The notes below the pieces were generated by a model, which did not search any database, was not told where the DNA came from, and saw nothing but the letters and a program-made list of their open reading frames with translations. A DNA stretch of 64,000 nt from contig NZ_OU015430.1 in the NCBI RefSeq assembly GCF_907164845.1, positions 2,408,001 to 2,472,000 on the forward strand, in the 5' to 3' direction. Origin of the DNA: Lysobacter luteus (GTDB taxonomy: Bacteria; Pseudomonadota; Gammaproteobacteria; Xanthomonadales; Xanthomonadaceae). The position numbers and the translations under genes were made by a program. Shown piece by piece: positions 1 to 8,659 of this stretch. Numbering within the stretch: position 1 is the first letter of the stretch; the number at the start of each line of letters is the position of its first letter.

Positions 1-777
1 CAGCTCGGCGCGGGTCGCACGCAGCGGGTCGCGCATCAGGAAACAGGCCACGCGGGCATGCCAGTCGGGCCAGCGCACCGCCAGCCGGTCCATGTCGCCC
101 TCGAACGGCACGCCTTCTACCGGGCGTGCGACAAACGCCGACTCGCACAGCACGTTGCGCCAGCCCAGGCCGGCCAGCCGCAGCGACAGGTCGATCAGGC
201 CGGCGCACCAGGAGCCGTAGCTTTCCGCGTCGAGCCCACGCGCACGCTGGCGGGCGCTGCCACGCAGCAGCACGCAATGGCCGACCGCGGCCGGCAATTC
301 GGGGTGCGTGGCGGGCATCCGCGCGGCGGCACGCGCCAGCCGCGCGGGGTCGCGCGGCATTGGTGCTATCTCGCCGATCCGCGGCCATCCGGCGGTCTCG
401 CCGGCGTTGCTCCAGGGCGTCGCGCTGGCGATGGAACCGTCGCTGGCCAGGCAGGCCGCCAGCCGTTCGAGCCAGCCGGGCAGCGGCACCGCGTCGGGTG
501 CGAGCACCGCAACGTCCGCGTCGCCGCAGGCCGTCAGCACCTCGTCCAGGTGCGCGACCTCGCCGATCGTGCGCTGGCGCCGGGTGTAGTCCGCGCGCAA
601 CCGGGTGTGCGCCATCCAGTGTTCGATCACCGCGCAGCCGCGCGGACCCGCGCAGGCATCGTCGGCAAGCCACAGCCGGGTGCCGGGTGGCGTGCCTGCC
701 TCCAGCGCGGCCAGGCAGGCGTCCAGCGCAACGTCGTCGCTGCCGACCGGCAACACTACGATCGGCAGCTCAGCCAT
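1..777 (-). CDS. Glycosyltransferase family 2-like protein (partial, C-terminus outside window)
   Basis: An open frame of 259 codons starts at ATG 777 and runs off the left edge without a stop, so only the N-terminal part is visible. The protein starts MAELPIVVLPVGSDD. It has a small nucleotide-sugar-binding-like beginning (WLADDACAGPRG at about 38-49), then VAVLAPDAVPLPGWLERLA, the usual GT2 way of reading the acceptor-side acidic region. I infer a GT-A glycosyltransferase; the exact sugar cannot be told. It lies 49 nt after the gspD stop on the same strand, so it may be co-transcribed with the secretion operon, although its role is more likely in surface sugars. No strong ribosome site is seen directly before ATG 777. 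Family assignment is moderate. Confidence 0.6.
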   Translation of the reverse strand, partial: MAELPIVVLPVGSDDVALDACLAALEAGTPPGTRLWLADDACAGPRGCAVIEHWMAHTRLRADYTRRQRTIGEVAHLDEVLTACGDADVAVLAPDAVPLPGWLERLAACLASDGSIASATPWSNAGETAGWPRIGEIAPMPRDPARLARAAARMPATHPELPAAVGHCVLLRGSARQRARGLDAESYGSWCAGLIDLSLRLAGLGWRNVLCESAFVARPVEGVPFEGDMDRLAVRWPDWHARVACFLMRDPLRATRAEL

Positions 778-826
778 GGGCGGGGCCACGCCTCACTTCA
801 TGCCGCGCCTCACCAAGCGCCACGGC

Positions 827-3118
827 TCACGGCTCGCGATGGAGCGGCTCCAGCGCGCGGAAGCGGCGGCCGTACTCGTCGGTCAGTTCGCGCGCTTCCA
901 GCGGGTTGCGCACGATGGTCGGGGTCAGCAGGACGATGGTTTCCTCGCGACGGGTCGCCGACGACTGCGTGCCGAACAGCCCGCCGATCACCGGGATCCG
1001 GTTCAACCCCGGGAAGCCGGACGAGCCGCGGCTGACGCTGTCGCGGATCAGGCCGGCCAGCATCACCGTGTCGCCGCTCTGTATCGCCGCCTCGGTCTTG
1101 AGCTTGCGGGTATCGATGCGTACGTTGCCGAAGCGGTCCGGCTCGCCGCCCGGCGCGCTGACCTCCTGCACGATGTCGAGGAACACCATGCCGTCGCGGG
1201 TCACGCGCGGGCGCACCTTGAGGATCACGCCGGTATCGAGGTACTGCACCTGGCTGTAGCTGGTGTCGTTGCCGATACCGGGGTTGACGGTCACCGACGC
1301 GACCGGGATCCGGCTGCCGACATTGAACGTCGCCTCGGCGTTGTTGCGCACCACCACCGACGGGGTCTGGAGCATGTTGACGTCGGTCACCGAGTCGAGC
1401 GCGCTGATCACCGCCGCCGCGTTGCGGCCGAGGAATTCCCAGACCACCCCACCGGGGTTGTTGACGCCGCGCCCGATGCTGCCGGCCAGGCCGCTCCACG
1501 TGTCGCGGTCGACGGTGTCGGGGAACCCGTTGTCGGTCACCGCGCGCTCGAAGAACCAGTTGACGCCGTACTCCAGCGCGCCGCTGAGCTGCACTTCCAC
1601 CACCTGGGCCTCGATGTGCACCTGCATCGGCATCACGTCGAGCTGGCCGATCACGTCCAGGATCGACTGCCACGCCTGCGGGCTGGCACGCACCAGCAGC
1701 GAGTTGGTCTCCTCGACCGCGGACACGCCAACCTCGTCGCCGTCGACCTCCAGGCTGACGCTCGCGTTGCCGTCCTGCGCCGCGCCGAGCGACATCTCGC
1801 CGCCACCGCCGCCGGAGCCTCCACTCGTCGCGTCGCCACCCTTGCCGCCGATCGTCGCGCTGGCCATGCCGTCCTCGCCCGAGCGCAGCTCGACCGAATC
1901 CAGCCCGGGCATCAGGGATGGCGGGCCGCTGTCGCCACCGCCGCCACCCGAAGACGAACCGCCGAAGACCTCGGCCAGCCGGTCGGCGAGATCGCGCGCA
2001 CGGATGTACTTGAGCGGATAGGCGTAAAGCCGGGTCCCGCTGCCGCCGTCGATCCGCCCCAGCCACTGCTGGATGTCGTCGAGGTAGTCGGCCTGCGGGG
2101 TGATCACCATCACCGCGTTGGCGCCTTCCAGCGGCATGAAGCGGAACATGCCCGCGACCGGCGACTTGCTCGCCTCGCCGAACACCTTCTCCAGGTCGGC
2201 CACCACCCGCTCGGGGTTGCCGGACTGCAGGGGGAACACGCCAACCGACATGCCCGACAACCAGTCGACGTCGAAGATCTCGATCGTGCGCAGGTAGTTC
2301 TGCAGCTCCGCGCGGGTGCCACCGATGCTGATCACGTTGCGCGCGGCGTCGGTGCCGACGATCGCGTTGGGACGCGCGTAGGGCTCGAGGATCTTCTTCA
2401 TCTCCTCGGCCGACACGTAGCGCAGCGGCACCGTCCGCACCTCGAACCCGCGGGCGTTGGCGGCGCCGCCGGTCCGCGGGGCCACATTGCCGGCCAGCGC
2501 CTGGTCGGCCGGGACGATGTTGTAGCGTCCGCCGCTGTAGACCATGCGCGCGTTGTTCCAGCCCAGTACCTGGTCGAGCAGGCTGATCGCCTCGGCCGGG
2601 CTGACCGGGTTGGGCGTGGCCAGCGTCACGGTGCCCTGCACGCCCGGCGCGACCACGTAGTTCTGGCCGAGCATGTCGCCCAGGATCGCCTTGACCACGG
2701 CGTGCAGCGACTCGCCCTCGAAATTGAACGTGGCGGCGCCGGAAGACCCGCCCAGGTTGGGTGGCGGCGCGCTGGCCGCGGCCTGGTTGATGACCTGGCC
2801 GGTGCCACGGCGGATCTGCGGTTGCGGGCCGGCGTCGGACGCGAGCGGCTCGACCGCGCCGGCGCCGGTGACCACCGTGGCGCCGCCCTCGGCCACCATC
2901 GCGTCGGTACCGGCGGTGCGCATCTGCACGCCGGCCGCACCGTGGCGGGCGGGAGCGACGTCTCCGTCGCGGCGGACGGTCGGCACCGGCGTGCTGGCGC
3001 AGCCGGCCAGCAACGCGACCAGCAGGCCGGCCACCACCGGTCGGAAGGACGACCGCGGCGACACCCCGGGGGAGGCGCTGCGCGGCGATCGCGGCTGTAC
3101 TGGGGGAAACGGCTTCAT
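827..3118 (-). CDS. gspD: Type II secretion outer membrane secretin GspD (XpsD)
   Basis: Forms the outer-membrane channel of the type II secretion system. The protein begins MKPFPPVQPRS and carries a lipoprotein signal with lipobox LAGC (C40), so it should be lipidated and routed to the outer membrane. N-domains follow (NFEGESLHAVVKAILGDML and repeated KH-like N1-N3 modules), then the C-terminal secretin domain, with RIPVIGGLFGTQ near the end matching the secretin gate region. Between N2 and N3, roughly residues 383-447, lies a long Gly/Ser-rich insertion. I chose ATG 3118 over the GTG at 3127 because AGAG sits 8 nt before it; the ribosome site overlaps the gspN stop. It is the penultimate gene of the run starting at gspE. 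About 763 residues is normal for XpsD. Confidence 0.95.
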   Translation of the reverse strand: MKPFPPVQPRSPRSASPGVSPRSSFRPVVAGLLVALLAGCASTPVPTVRRDGDVAPARHGAAGVQMRTAGTDAMVAEGGATVVTGAGAVEPLASDAGPQPQIRRGTGQVINQAAASAPPPNLGGSSGAATFNFEGESLHAVVKAILGDMLGQNYVVAPGVQGTVTLATPNPVSPAEAISLLDQVLGWNNARMVYSGGRYNIVPADQALAGNVAPRTGGAANARGFEVRTVPLRYVSAEEMKKILEPYARPNAIVGTDAARNVISIGGTRAELQNYLRTIEIFDVDWLSGMSVGVFPLQSGNPERVVADLEKVFGEASKSPVAGMFRFMPLEGANAVMVITPQADYLDDIQQWLGRIDGGSGTRLYAYPLKYIRARDLADRLAEVFGGSSSGGGGGDSGPPSLMPGLDSVELRSGEDGMASATIGGKGGDATSGGSGGGGGEMSLGAAQDGNASVSLEVDGDEVGVSAVEETNSLLVRASPQAWQSILDVIGQLDVMPMQVHIEAQVVEVQLSGALEYGVNWFFERAVTDNGFPDTVDRDTWSGLAGSIGRGVNNPGGVVWEFLGRNAAAVISALDSVTDVNMLQTPSVVVRNNAEATFNVGSRIPVASVTVNPGIGNDTSYSQVQYLDTGVILKVRPRVTRDGMVFLDIVQEVSAPGGEPDRFGNVRIDTRKLKTEAAIQSGDTVMLAGLIRDSVSRGSSGFPGLNRIPVIGGLFGTQSSATRREETIVLLTPTIVRNPLEARELTDEYGRRFRALEPLHREP

Positions 3119-3128
3119 GCGTTGCACT

Positions 3129-3926
3129 CTACGGGCTCATGGCCGGTGGTTGCGGGCGGGGGGGCGACGTCGCATCGGGCACGGGCGGGGTCTCGCCGCG
3201 CAGGCGGGCGCGGCGGGCCTGGATCCGCTCACGGATCGCATCCATCCGGGCCTGGTCGGTGGACGGTACCGCGTCGGCCGCCCCGGACTCGACCCGGGCG
3301 TCGGCGTCGGCCTGGGCATCCATCGCGTCGCCGGCGCGCGCCGGCGTGGCGGACGACCCCGGGGGCGGCACGGCCGAGGCGTCGTCGGTGGCCGGGCTGC
3401 CGATCTCGGTCGGCCGCGCGCCGCCCACCCCGTCGAACACCCGCAGACCGAGCGTGCGCTGGCCGTCCGGGCCCTCGAACACCGCGCTGCGCTCACTCAG
3501 GCCGGTCAGGCGCCACGCCGGGTGGGACTCGGGCGCATCGCCCAACCGGACCCGCACGGACTCGCTGCCATCAGCGGGCTGGATGATCGCCAGCTTGAGT
3601 CGCGGGGTGATCAGCACGCTGGTCAGTTGGTAGTCGAACGCCGACGACTCCGCCGGCTCGCCCTGCCCCTGCAGGAAGAACGGCTGTGGCGTGCGGTCGG
3701 AGGAGAACAGCGGTCGATCGGCGATCTGCACGTACTGGTCCGGCGTCCCCAGCCGCGGCGGTGGCGCGGGACGCACCGGCGGCAGCGGCTGCAGCAGCGT
3801 CGGGTCGTCCGGCAGGGGCTCGACCCGGCCGCCCATGCCGGCGACGGCGAGCAACCACGCGACCAGGGCCCAGCCGGCGACGCCGGCGAGCAGCCAGGTG
3901 CGGGGACCGGCGTCGTCAATCCGCAC
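3129..3926 (-). CDS. gspN: Type II secretion inner-membrane protein GspC/XpsN type
   Basis: Links the inner-membrane platform to the secretin. Starting at GTG 3926 the protein has 265 residues: a short cytoplasmic tip, one membrane segment (about 11-30, WLLAGVAGWALVAWLLAVAG), a Pro-rich linker and an HR-like domain with ADRPLFSSDRTP, which resembles the PLF motif of GspC. The C-terminus is Ala/Pro/Arg-rich and probably unstructured. The GTG overlaps the gspM stop and has GGAG seven bases before it, so an upstream ATG at 4004 inside gspM is rejected. Xanthomonads name this component XpsN; length and position just before gspD match it. Whether to call it C or N is a naming matter. Confidence 0.85.
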   Translation of the reverse strand: MRIDDAGPRTWLLAGVAGWALVAWLLAVAGMGGRVEPLPDDPTLLQPLPPVRPAPPPRLGTPDQYVQIADRPLFSSDRTPQPFFLQGQGEPAESSAFDYQLTSVLITPRLKLAIIQPADGSESVRVRLGDAPESHPAWRLTGLSERSAVFEGPDGQRTLGLRVFDGVGGARPTEIGSPATDDASAVPPPGSSATPARAGDAMDAQADADARVESGAADAVPSTDQARMDAIRERIQARRARLRGETPPVPDATSPPRPQPPAMSP

Positions 3927-4551
3927 GGGGCGCCTCCGGCGGGGCGAGGTAGCCCGACAGGTCGAAGGAGACATCGAGCCCGCCGTTGCCGGTCGGCTCG
4001 CCACGGCCCGGGCTGAAGTACATGCGCTGGGCGAGGATGTTGAGGTTGCCGATGAACAACCGCGGCGCGCCGCTCTCCAGCGAGTGCAGCACCGACGCCA
4101 GCTCCGGCGTGCCGCAGCGCAGGCGCACCTGCACCACCACGCGGACGCGCGCCGCGCGGGTATCGGGAGCGAGCGGGGAACGGTTGGTGATCATGCAACT
4201 GCGGTTGCCGGGGCTCGCCTGCACGACCACGGTTTCCAGGCGCTGGATCAGGCTGGCGGTGGCCAGCTCGGGATTGGACTCGGGCAAGAAGCCCGGCCGG
4301 CCTTCGAGTTCGGTGCGCAACTGCGCCAGCCGCCCACTCACCTGGGGCGCCTGCTGCAGCTGCATGCGCAGGCGCAGCTCGCGCTGCTGCAGCGAATCGA
4401 TCCGGCTGTTGGCTTCCAGCATCGGCGCCGTCCACCACGGATGCACCAGCACCGCGTAGGCCAGTGCGAGCACCAGCAGGAGCAGGCCAAGCGCGAGCCA
4501 GCGGTCGCGTCGGGTAACGCGGGCCTGCGGGCGATCAGCGGGGCGCGGCAT
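3916..4551 (-). CDS. gspM: Type II secretion protein GspM
   Basis: Inner-membrane assembly protein that pairs with GspL. The 211-residue protein has a basic N-terminus, one membrane segment at about 18-36 (RWLALGLLLLVLALAYAVL) and a periplasmic ferredoxin-like domain with a coiled helix (MLEANSRIDSLQQRELRLRM). Two ATGs lie six bases apart; GGAGG sits directly against the first (4557) and six bases before the second (4551), so I prefer 4551. The start overlaps the end of gspL and the stop overlaps the gspN start, indicating coupled translation. Confidence 0.85.
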   Translation of the reverse strand: MPRPADRPQARVTRRDRWLALGLLLLVLALAYAVLVHPWWTAPMLEANSRIDSLQQRELRLRMQLQQAPQVSGRLAQLRTELEGRPGFLPESNPELATASLIQRLETVVVQASPGNRSCMITNRSPLAPDTRAARVRVVVQVRLRCGTPELASVLHSLESGAPRLFIGNLNILAQRMYFSPGRGEPTGNGGLDVSFDLSGYLAPPEAPRAD

Positions 4552-5710
4552 CGGCATCCTCCGTCGTCGCCGCGGCGGCCGGCGCGGCGGCCGGCCCCAG
4601 TTCGGCCACCAGGGTGAAACGGTCGCGGCCGCTGGCGGGGTCGGGCTGCAGTGCGCCGGCCAGCGCTGGCGAATGCCACAGTGGCGACCCCTGCAGCCGG
4701 CCGATCAACGCGGCCGCTTCGTTGCTGAGGCCGATCAGCATCAACCGCTGTTCGTCGATCGACAGTTTCTCGAGGTAGGTGCCGTCAGGCAGGCGTCGGG
4801 TGAGTTCGTCGATCACCTCGATCGCGGTCGGCTGCTCGGCACGCGCCCGGTCGAGGAAGGCCTGGCCCTCGATCAGCCCGGCCAGTTGCTGGCGCTCGGC
4901 CGCCGCGCGGCGACCGGCGACGGCATCGGCGGCGATGCGTTGCTCGAACGCCTCGGCGGCGTCGCGGCGGTTGTCGAGCAGCTGCCAGAACAGCCCCAGC
5001 ACCAGCAGCACCGCCGTGGCGGCCAGCGCCAGGTTCCACACGATCCACGGATCCCGGTGGCGTCGGCGACGTTCGGCCGGCAGCAGGTTTACCCCGACTG
5101 GAACTCCGTCGGCGGCCGCGGCGTCGACGCCGGCCAGTTGGCCTGCCAGCGGTCCGAGCGCAGTCAATTGCGGCTCGAGCACCTGCCGCGGCACCACCAC
5201 GAGTTCGGCATCGAGCTGGCCGTCACCTTCGCGCCGGCCGACGACCCGGGCGTCGTACACGACCGCCTCGGCACTGAACGGCGTCTGCCGGTCGATCTCG
5301 AAACCGACCACGTCGCGCAGCCGGTCGGCGGCGGCGGCAGGCAGCGACAGGCGGCGGCGCAGCCCGTGCGCGGGCGACAGCAGCAGCCACCGCGGCAGCT
5401 CGGCCACCGGCGGTGCAAGCAGCCCGGCAAGCGGGTCCAATGTGGAAACGGAATCCTCCACGGCCGGCAGCAGCGGCACCCGGCCCAGATCCTCGATGCC
5501 GTCGCCGCGCTGCAGTCGCAACTGCACCTCTTCCCCGTCGACCTGCAGCAGCAGCCGACCGCGGTCGAAGCCCAGCACACGGCGCCACCGGGTTGGCAGC
5601 CACGACGCGAGCGCAGTGCCCCACCAGTGCAGGAAACCTCCCGCCCCGGGGCCCAAGCGCGCACCGATGTGGCCCAGGCGGCCGCCCGGACGAATCCCCA
5701 ACCGGCTCAT
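4535..5710 (-). CDS. gspL: Type II secretion protein GspL
   Basis: Cytoplasmic-membrane protein that recruits the GspE ATPase to the platform. In the 391 residues I see an actin-like cytoplasmic part (VLGFDRGRLLLQVDGEE, LLSPAHGLRRRLSLP), one membrane segment at about 221-243 (PWIVWNLALAATAVLLVLGL) and a PilN-like periplasmic part ending in an Ala-rich tail. ATG 5710 overlaps the gspK TGA as ATGA, with GGAGGAGGGAG about ten bases upstream. The upstream in-frame start at 5734 is therefore unnecessary. Confidence 0.88.
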   Translation of the reverse strand: MSRLGIRPGGRLGHIGARLGPGAGGFLHWWGTALASWLPTRWRRVLGFDRGRLLLQVDGEEVQLRLQRGDGIEDLGRVPLLPAVEDSVSTLDPLAGLLAPPVAELPRWLLLSPAHGLRRRLSLPAAAADRLRDVVGFEIDRQTPFSAEAVVYDARVVGRREGDGQLDAELVVVPRQVLEPQLTALGPLAGQLAGVDAAAADGVPVGVNLLPAERRRRHRDPWIVWNLALAATAVLLVLGLFWQLLDNRRDAAEAFEQRIAADAVAGRRAAAERQQLAGLIEGQAFLDRARAEQPTAIEVIDELTRRLPDGTYLEKLSIDEQRLMLIGLSNEAAALIGRLQGSPLWHSPALAGALQPDPASGRDRFTLVAELGPAAAPAAAATTEDADAAPR

Positions 5711-6579
5711 CGTGGTGAAGCTCCCTCCTCCCAATCCAGCACGGTATACGCCATCCCGGGTACGGCACCGCCGCCCGCGCGCACCACCGCCCTCAGCAGC
5801 GACTCGCGCCCATCGGCCAGCCGCGCAAGGCTCTCGATACTATACGTACCGCTCCGGTTTGCCCCGACCGTCGGCAACGCCGGGCCCGCGGGCCCGCCAA
5901 GCGGCGCTCCGCGCTGTTGCACCATCGCCGCGCCGTCCAGGCCGATCGCCTCCAGCACCGGTGCCGCGGCGAACTCCGGCTGCGGTCGCGGCAACCCGCT
6001 GTGGACGGTCACGTGCGGGGCGACCAGCGCGTACAGCGCCGGCGTGAAGCCCAGCACCTGCTCCAGCTCGGCGATGCCCTCGAACTGCGCGTCCTTCGCA
6101 CCGTACGGCCGGCCGGCCGAAGCGTAGTCGGCGTCCTCGGCGCCACCGGCCGCCTGGGTCAGCGGGTCCGGATCGCGCCAGTCGATGATGGCCGCGGCCA
6201 GGCGCGCAGCCTCGGCCTGGTCGCTGCCGAGCGCGACCAGAAGGCCGCCGAGCACGGCGGCGTCGCTCTGGTTGAGGTCGAGTTTGCCGCTCTCGTCGAC
6301 GATGCGGACCTCGATGTCGACACCGGTGTACCGCCACGGGTAGGGCCGGCCATCCGGCGCCCACTGGCGCTCGGGCTCGGTCGCGGCCAGCCGGGTCATC
6401 GCGTATTCCAGCCCGGCGCGCGCGGCGTTCTGCGCCGTCAGCCCGTGCACCAGCACCCGCCCCTGCAGGTGCTCGACGCGCGCCACCAGCGCGAACCCGC
6501 CGACCAGCGCGGTCAGCAGCACGACCAGCCACAGCACCAGCAGCAATGCCGCGCCGCGGGACCGGCGGACGGCACTCAC
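5707..6579 (-). CDS. gspK: Type II secretion minor pseudopilin GspK
   Basis: Minor pseudopilin that caps the pseudopilus tip with GspI and GspJ. The 290-residue protein begins VSAVRRSRG followed by the hydrophobic helix AALLLVLWLVVLLTALVGGF; prepilin peptidase would cut after G9. As usual for GspK, the Glu at +5 is absent. The rest is the large helical GspK domain with SGKLDLNQSD and WRDPDPLTQ, typical of this family. GTG 6579 overlaps the gspJ stop as GTGA and has GGAGG six bases before it, which settles the start. Confidence 0.92.
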   Translation of the reverse strand: MSAVRRSRGAALLLVLWLVVLLTALVGGFALVARVEHLQGRVLVHGLTAQNAARAGLEYAMTRLAATEPERQWAPDGRPYPWRYTGVDIEVRIVDESGKLDLNQSDAAVLGGLLVALGSDQAEAARLAAAIIDWRDPDPLTQAAGGAEDADYASAGRPYGAKDAQFEGIAELEQVLGFTPALYALVAPHVTVHSGLPRPQPEFAAAPVLEAIGLDGAAMVQQRGAPLGGPAGPALPTVGANRSGTYSIESLARLADGRESLLRAVVRAGGGAVPGMAYTVLDWEEGASPR

Positions 6580-7244
6580 CGCAGCCCTCCCATGAACCCG
6601 TCCTCGGCCTGGCCGCCGGCCTGCGGCAGCGCCACCAACAGCGGCGGCCACGCGCGTTCGTCGGCGTCGCTGATGGTGACTTCCACGAGCAGCGGCAGCC
6701 GGTCGCTGGCCTCCCAGTCGTCCTGCCAGTCGCCGAGCTCGCCGCTCTCGCGGTCGATCGCGCGGTAGCGGAAGCTCGCGGCGCCGATGCCGTCGACCAG
6801 TGTTTCCGGCGGTCGCGGTTCGTTCGGTTCGATGGTCTCGCCGGCCAGCACGAGGCGGAAGTCCACCTCGATCCGCGTCTCGCCTCCTTCGGTGTGGACG
6901 CGCAGATCGTGCAGGTGGGGGCCGCCGCGGCCGAGGTAGTCCGGCAGGTCGGCGACGAACTGCATCCGGTCGGGACCGCCGACGAAGCGTTGCGGCACCA
7001 GGGTGTCGTCGTCGGTGGCGAACGCGAGCGGCCGCGCGGCGGCGATGCGCTTGCGCAGGAACCCCTCGACCGCGCGGATGCGGTCGTTGCGCTCGGCCAG
7101 TGCCTCGCCGCGGCGCGTGGCCTGGGTGGCCGCGCCGAGGGTCGAGAAGGCGATGGCCAGCCCCGCCGCCAGCAGCACGGTGGCCAGCAGCACCTCGATC
7201 AGGGTGAAGCCCTGCGCGCCCGCGGCGGCGACGCGACGTCTCAC
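6576..7244 (-). CDS. gspJ: Type II secretion minor pseudopilin GspJ
   Basis: Minor pseudopilin of the T2SS tip complex. The 222-residue product has the prepilin motif QG|FTLIEV with cleavage after G12 and Glu at +5, followed by a hydrophobic helix. The later part contains the GspJ-like stretch RYRAIDRESGELGDWQDDW. Translation starts at GTG 7244, overlapping the gspI TGA by four bases (GTGA). Length is normal for the family. Confidence 0.92.
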   Translation of the reverse strand: MRRRVAAAGAQGFTLIEVLLATVLLAAGLAIAFSTLGAATQATRRGEALAERNDRIRAVEGFLRKRIAAARPLAFATDDDTLVPQRFVGGPDRMQFVADLPDYLGRGGPHLHDLRVHTEGGETRIEVDFRLVLAGETIEPNEPRPPETLVDGIGAASFRYRAIDRESGELGDWQDDWEASDRLPLLVEVTISDADERAWPPLLVALPQAGGQAEDGFMGGLR

Positions 7245-7669
7245 GGCATCACCATCGCGTCGCCGCCCTGCACCAGCCGCAGGCTGCGCAGCTGCAGGCG
7301 CTCACGCGGGCCGCCATCGCCCCACTGCACGGTGAGGGCGAGTTCCAGCAGTCGCGCGGCGCCGGGTCGCGTCGGCGGCGCCGCTCCTTCAGTCCAAGGC
7401 GACACCTCCAGCGACCAGCGGTAGCGGCCGTCCTCGAACTCGCCGTCAACCCGTCCCGGTTCCAGCGCCTGGCCGACGCCGACCGTGTCGAGCAGCGACT
7501 GGGCATGCAACGCGGCGCGACCGGCATCGCCCGACCAGCGCACCTGCCGGGTCGCCCCCGACAGCGTGCCCAGCAGCAGGCCCAGCGCCAGCGCCAGCAG
7601 CGCGAAGGCGACGATCACCTCCAGCAGCGAATAGCCGCGCTGGCGCCGCGGGGCGGCAGGGCGCCTCAC
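7241..7669 (-). CDS. gspI: Type II secretion minor pseudopilin GspI
   Basis: Minor pseudopilin that starts tip assembly with GspJ and GspK. The 142-residue protein has the prepilin site RG|YSLLEVIVAF (cleavage after G12, Glu at +5). GTG 7669 overlaps the gspH stop as GTGA and is preceded by GGAGG at six bases; the longer in-frame version to 7732 would lie within gspH and is rejected. The C-terminal beta domain ends LQLRSLRLVQGGDAMVMP. Confidence 0.9.
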   Translation of the reverse strand: MRRPAAPRRQRGYSLLEVIVAFALLALALGLLLGTLSGATRQVRWSGDAGRAALHAQSLLDTVGVGQALEPGRVDGEFEDGRYRWSLEVSPWTEGAAPPTRPGAARLLELALTVQWGDGGPRERLQLRSLRLVQGGDAMVMP

Positions 7670-8163
7670 GGTGGCCCTCCGTCGCGCGCCAGCGTGACTT
7701 CTCCGGTCAACCAGGCCACGTCGACGTTCCACGCCGCCGAATCCCGGCGCAGCTGGATCCGGCCACCGGTCGCCGCGCCGTCACCGAAGAACATCACCGC
7801 CCCCTCGCCGCGGGTCGGCTGCACCTGGCGGGCACCGGTGAAGCGCACCTCCAGCGCATCGGGGATCCCGCCCTGGCGACCGTCGGGTGCCTGCCAGGTG
7901 CGCGCGGCCGGGTCGATCACGAAACGCTGCGGCTGCCCCGTCGCGATCGCGCGGGTGCGGGTGTAGCGCAGCTGCGCGGCGATCTCCTTCGCGCTCGAGC
8001 GCAGCTGCGCGCCGGCAAACCCGCCGGTGAACGCGGCCGCCGCCAGCAGGCTGGCCGCCGCGATCAGGCCGACCACCAGCAGCATCTCCAGCAGCGACAC
8101 GCCACGCATGCGCCGACCCGGCGAATGCGTCCCCGGGCGGTAGAGGCTGCGGGTGGCGCTCAT
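7666..8163 (-). CDS. gspH: Type II secretion minor pseudopilin GspH
   Basis: Minor pseudopilin joining the tip to the main pseudopilus. The 165-residue protein carries MRG|VSLLEMLLVVGL with cleavage after G21 and Glu at +5, then a globular part with QLRYTRTRAIATGQPQRF, the typical GspH/FimT strand. ATG 8163 lies four bases after the gspG stop, with GAG seven bases upstream. The 51 extra in-frame codons to 8316 lie inside gspG and are not used. Confidence 0.9.
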   Translation of the reverse strand: MSATRSLYRPGTHSPGRRMRGVSLLEMLLVVGLIAAASLLAAAAFTGGFAGAQLRSSAKEIAAQLRYTRTRAIATGQPQRFVIDPAARTWQAPDGRQGGIPDALEVRFTGARQVQPTRGEGAVMFFGDGAATGGRIQLRRDSAAWNVDVAWLTGEVTLARDGGPP

Positions 8164-8167
8164 GTCG

Positions 8168-8611
8168 CTACTCGTAACGGATGTCACCGTCGACGCTGGT
8201 GCCACCGACCTTGCCGTCCTTGCCAAGCACCACCAGGTCGAACGGGCCGCTCTCGCCCGGGGCCCGGTACTCGACCGGATGCCCCCACGGGTCGTTGAGC
8301 TCGGGTGCCTTGGCATACGGGCCGAGCCAGCCGGCCGCGTCGGCCGGCGCGGTGACCAGCTCGTCCAGGGTTGTGGGCAAGCGCCCGGTGTCCATCTGGA
8401 ACGCTTCGACCTTCTGCGCCAGCGTGGTCACCTGCGACTTGGCCAGGTTGGCCTTGGCGCGGTCGGCGCCGCCCAGCACGCGGCTGCCCACGAAGGTCAG
8501 CACCGCGCCGATCAGCACGATCACGATGATGATCTCGATCAGGCTCATGCCGGCCTGGCGGGCGGCGGACGGGGCACGGAAGTGTCGGCTCGGGAATCGC
8601 GGGGTTCGCAT
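8168..8611 (-). CDS. gspG: Type II secretion major pseudopilin GspG
   Basis: Main pseudopilus subunit. Of 147 residues, 21 are leader (ends RQAG) and cleavage gives MSLIEIIIVIVLIGAVL with Glu at +5. The C-terminal part shows the GspG hallmarks LPTTLDELV, LNDPWGHPVEYRAPGESG and the calcium-loop region FDLVVLGKDGKVGG. ATG 8611 has AAGGA seven bases upstream. It sits after gspF in the standard order. Confidence 0.96.
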   Translation of the reverse strand: MRTPRFPSRHFRAPSAARQAGMSLIEIIIVIVLIGAVLTFVGSRVLGGADRAKANLAKSQVTTLAQKVEAFQMDTGRLPTTLDELVTAPADAAGWLGPYAKAPELNDPWGHPVEYRAPGESGPFDLVVLGKDGKVGGTSVDGDIRYE

Positions 8612-8659
8612 TACGGTGTCCTTCTCGAACGGTTCGGGGGAATGAATGTCTGCGGTCGG

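Noticed and set aside
605-3586. A plus-strand frame of 993 codons opposite gspD and gspN
   Set aside because: His/Arg/Asp-rich shadow frame; the opposite strand has complete T2SS genes with ribosome sites.
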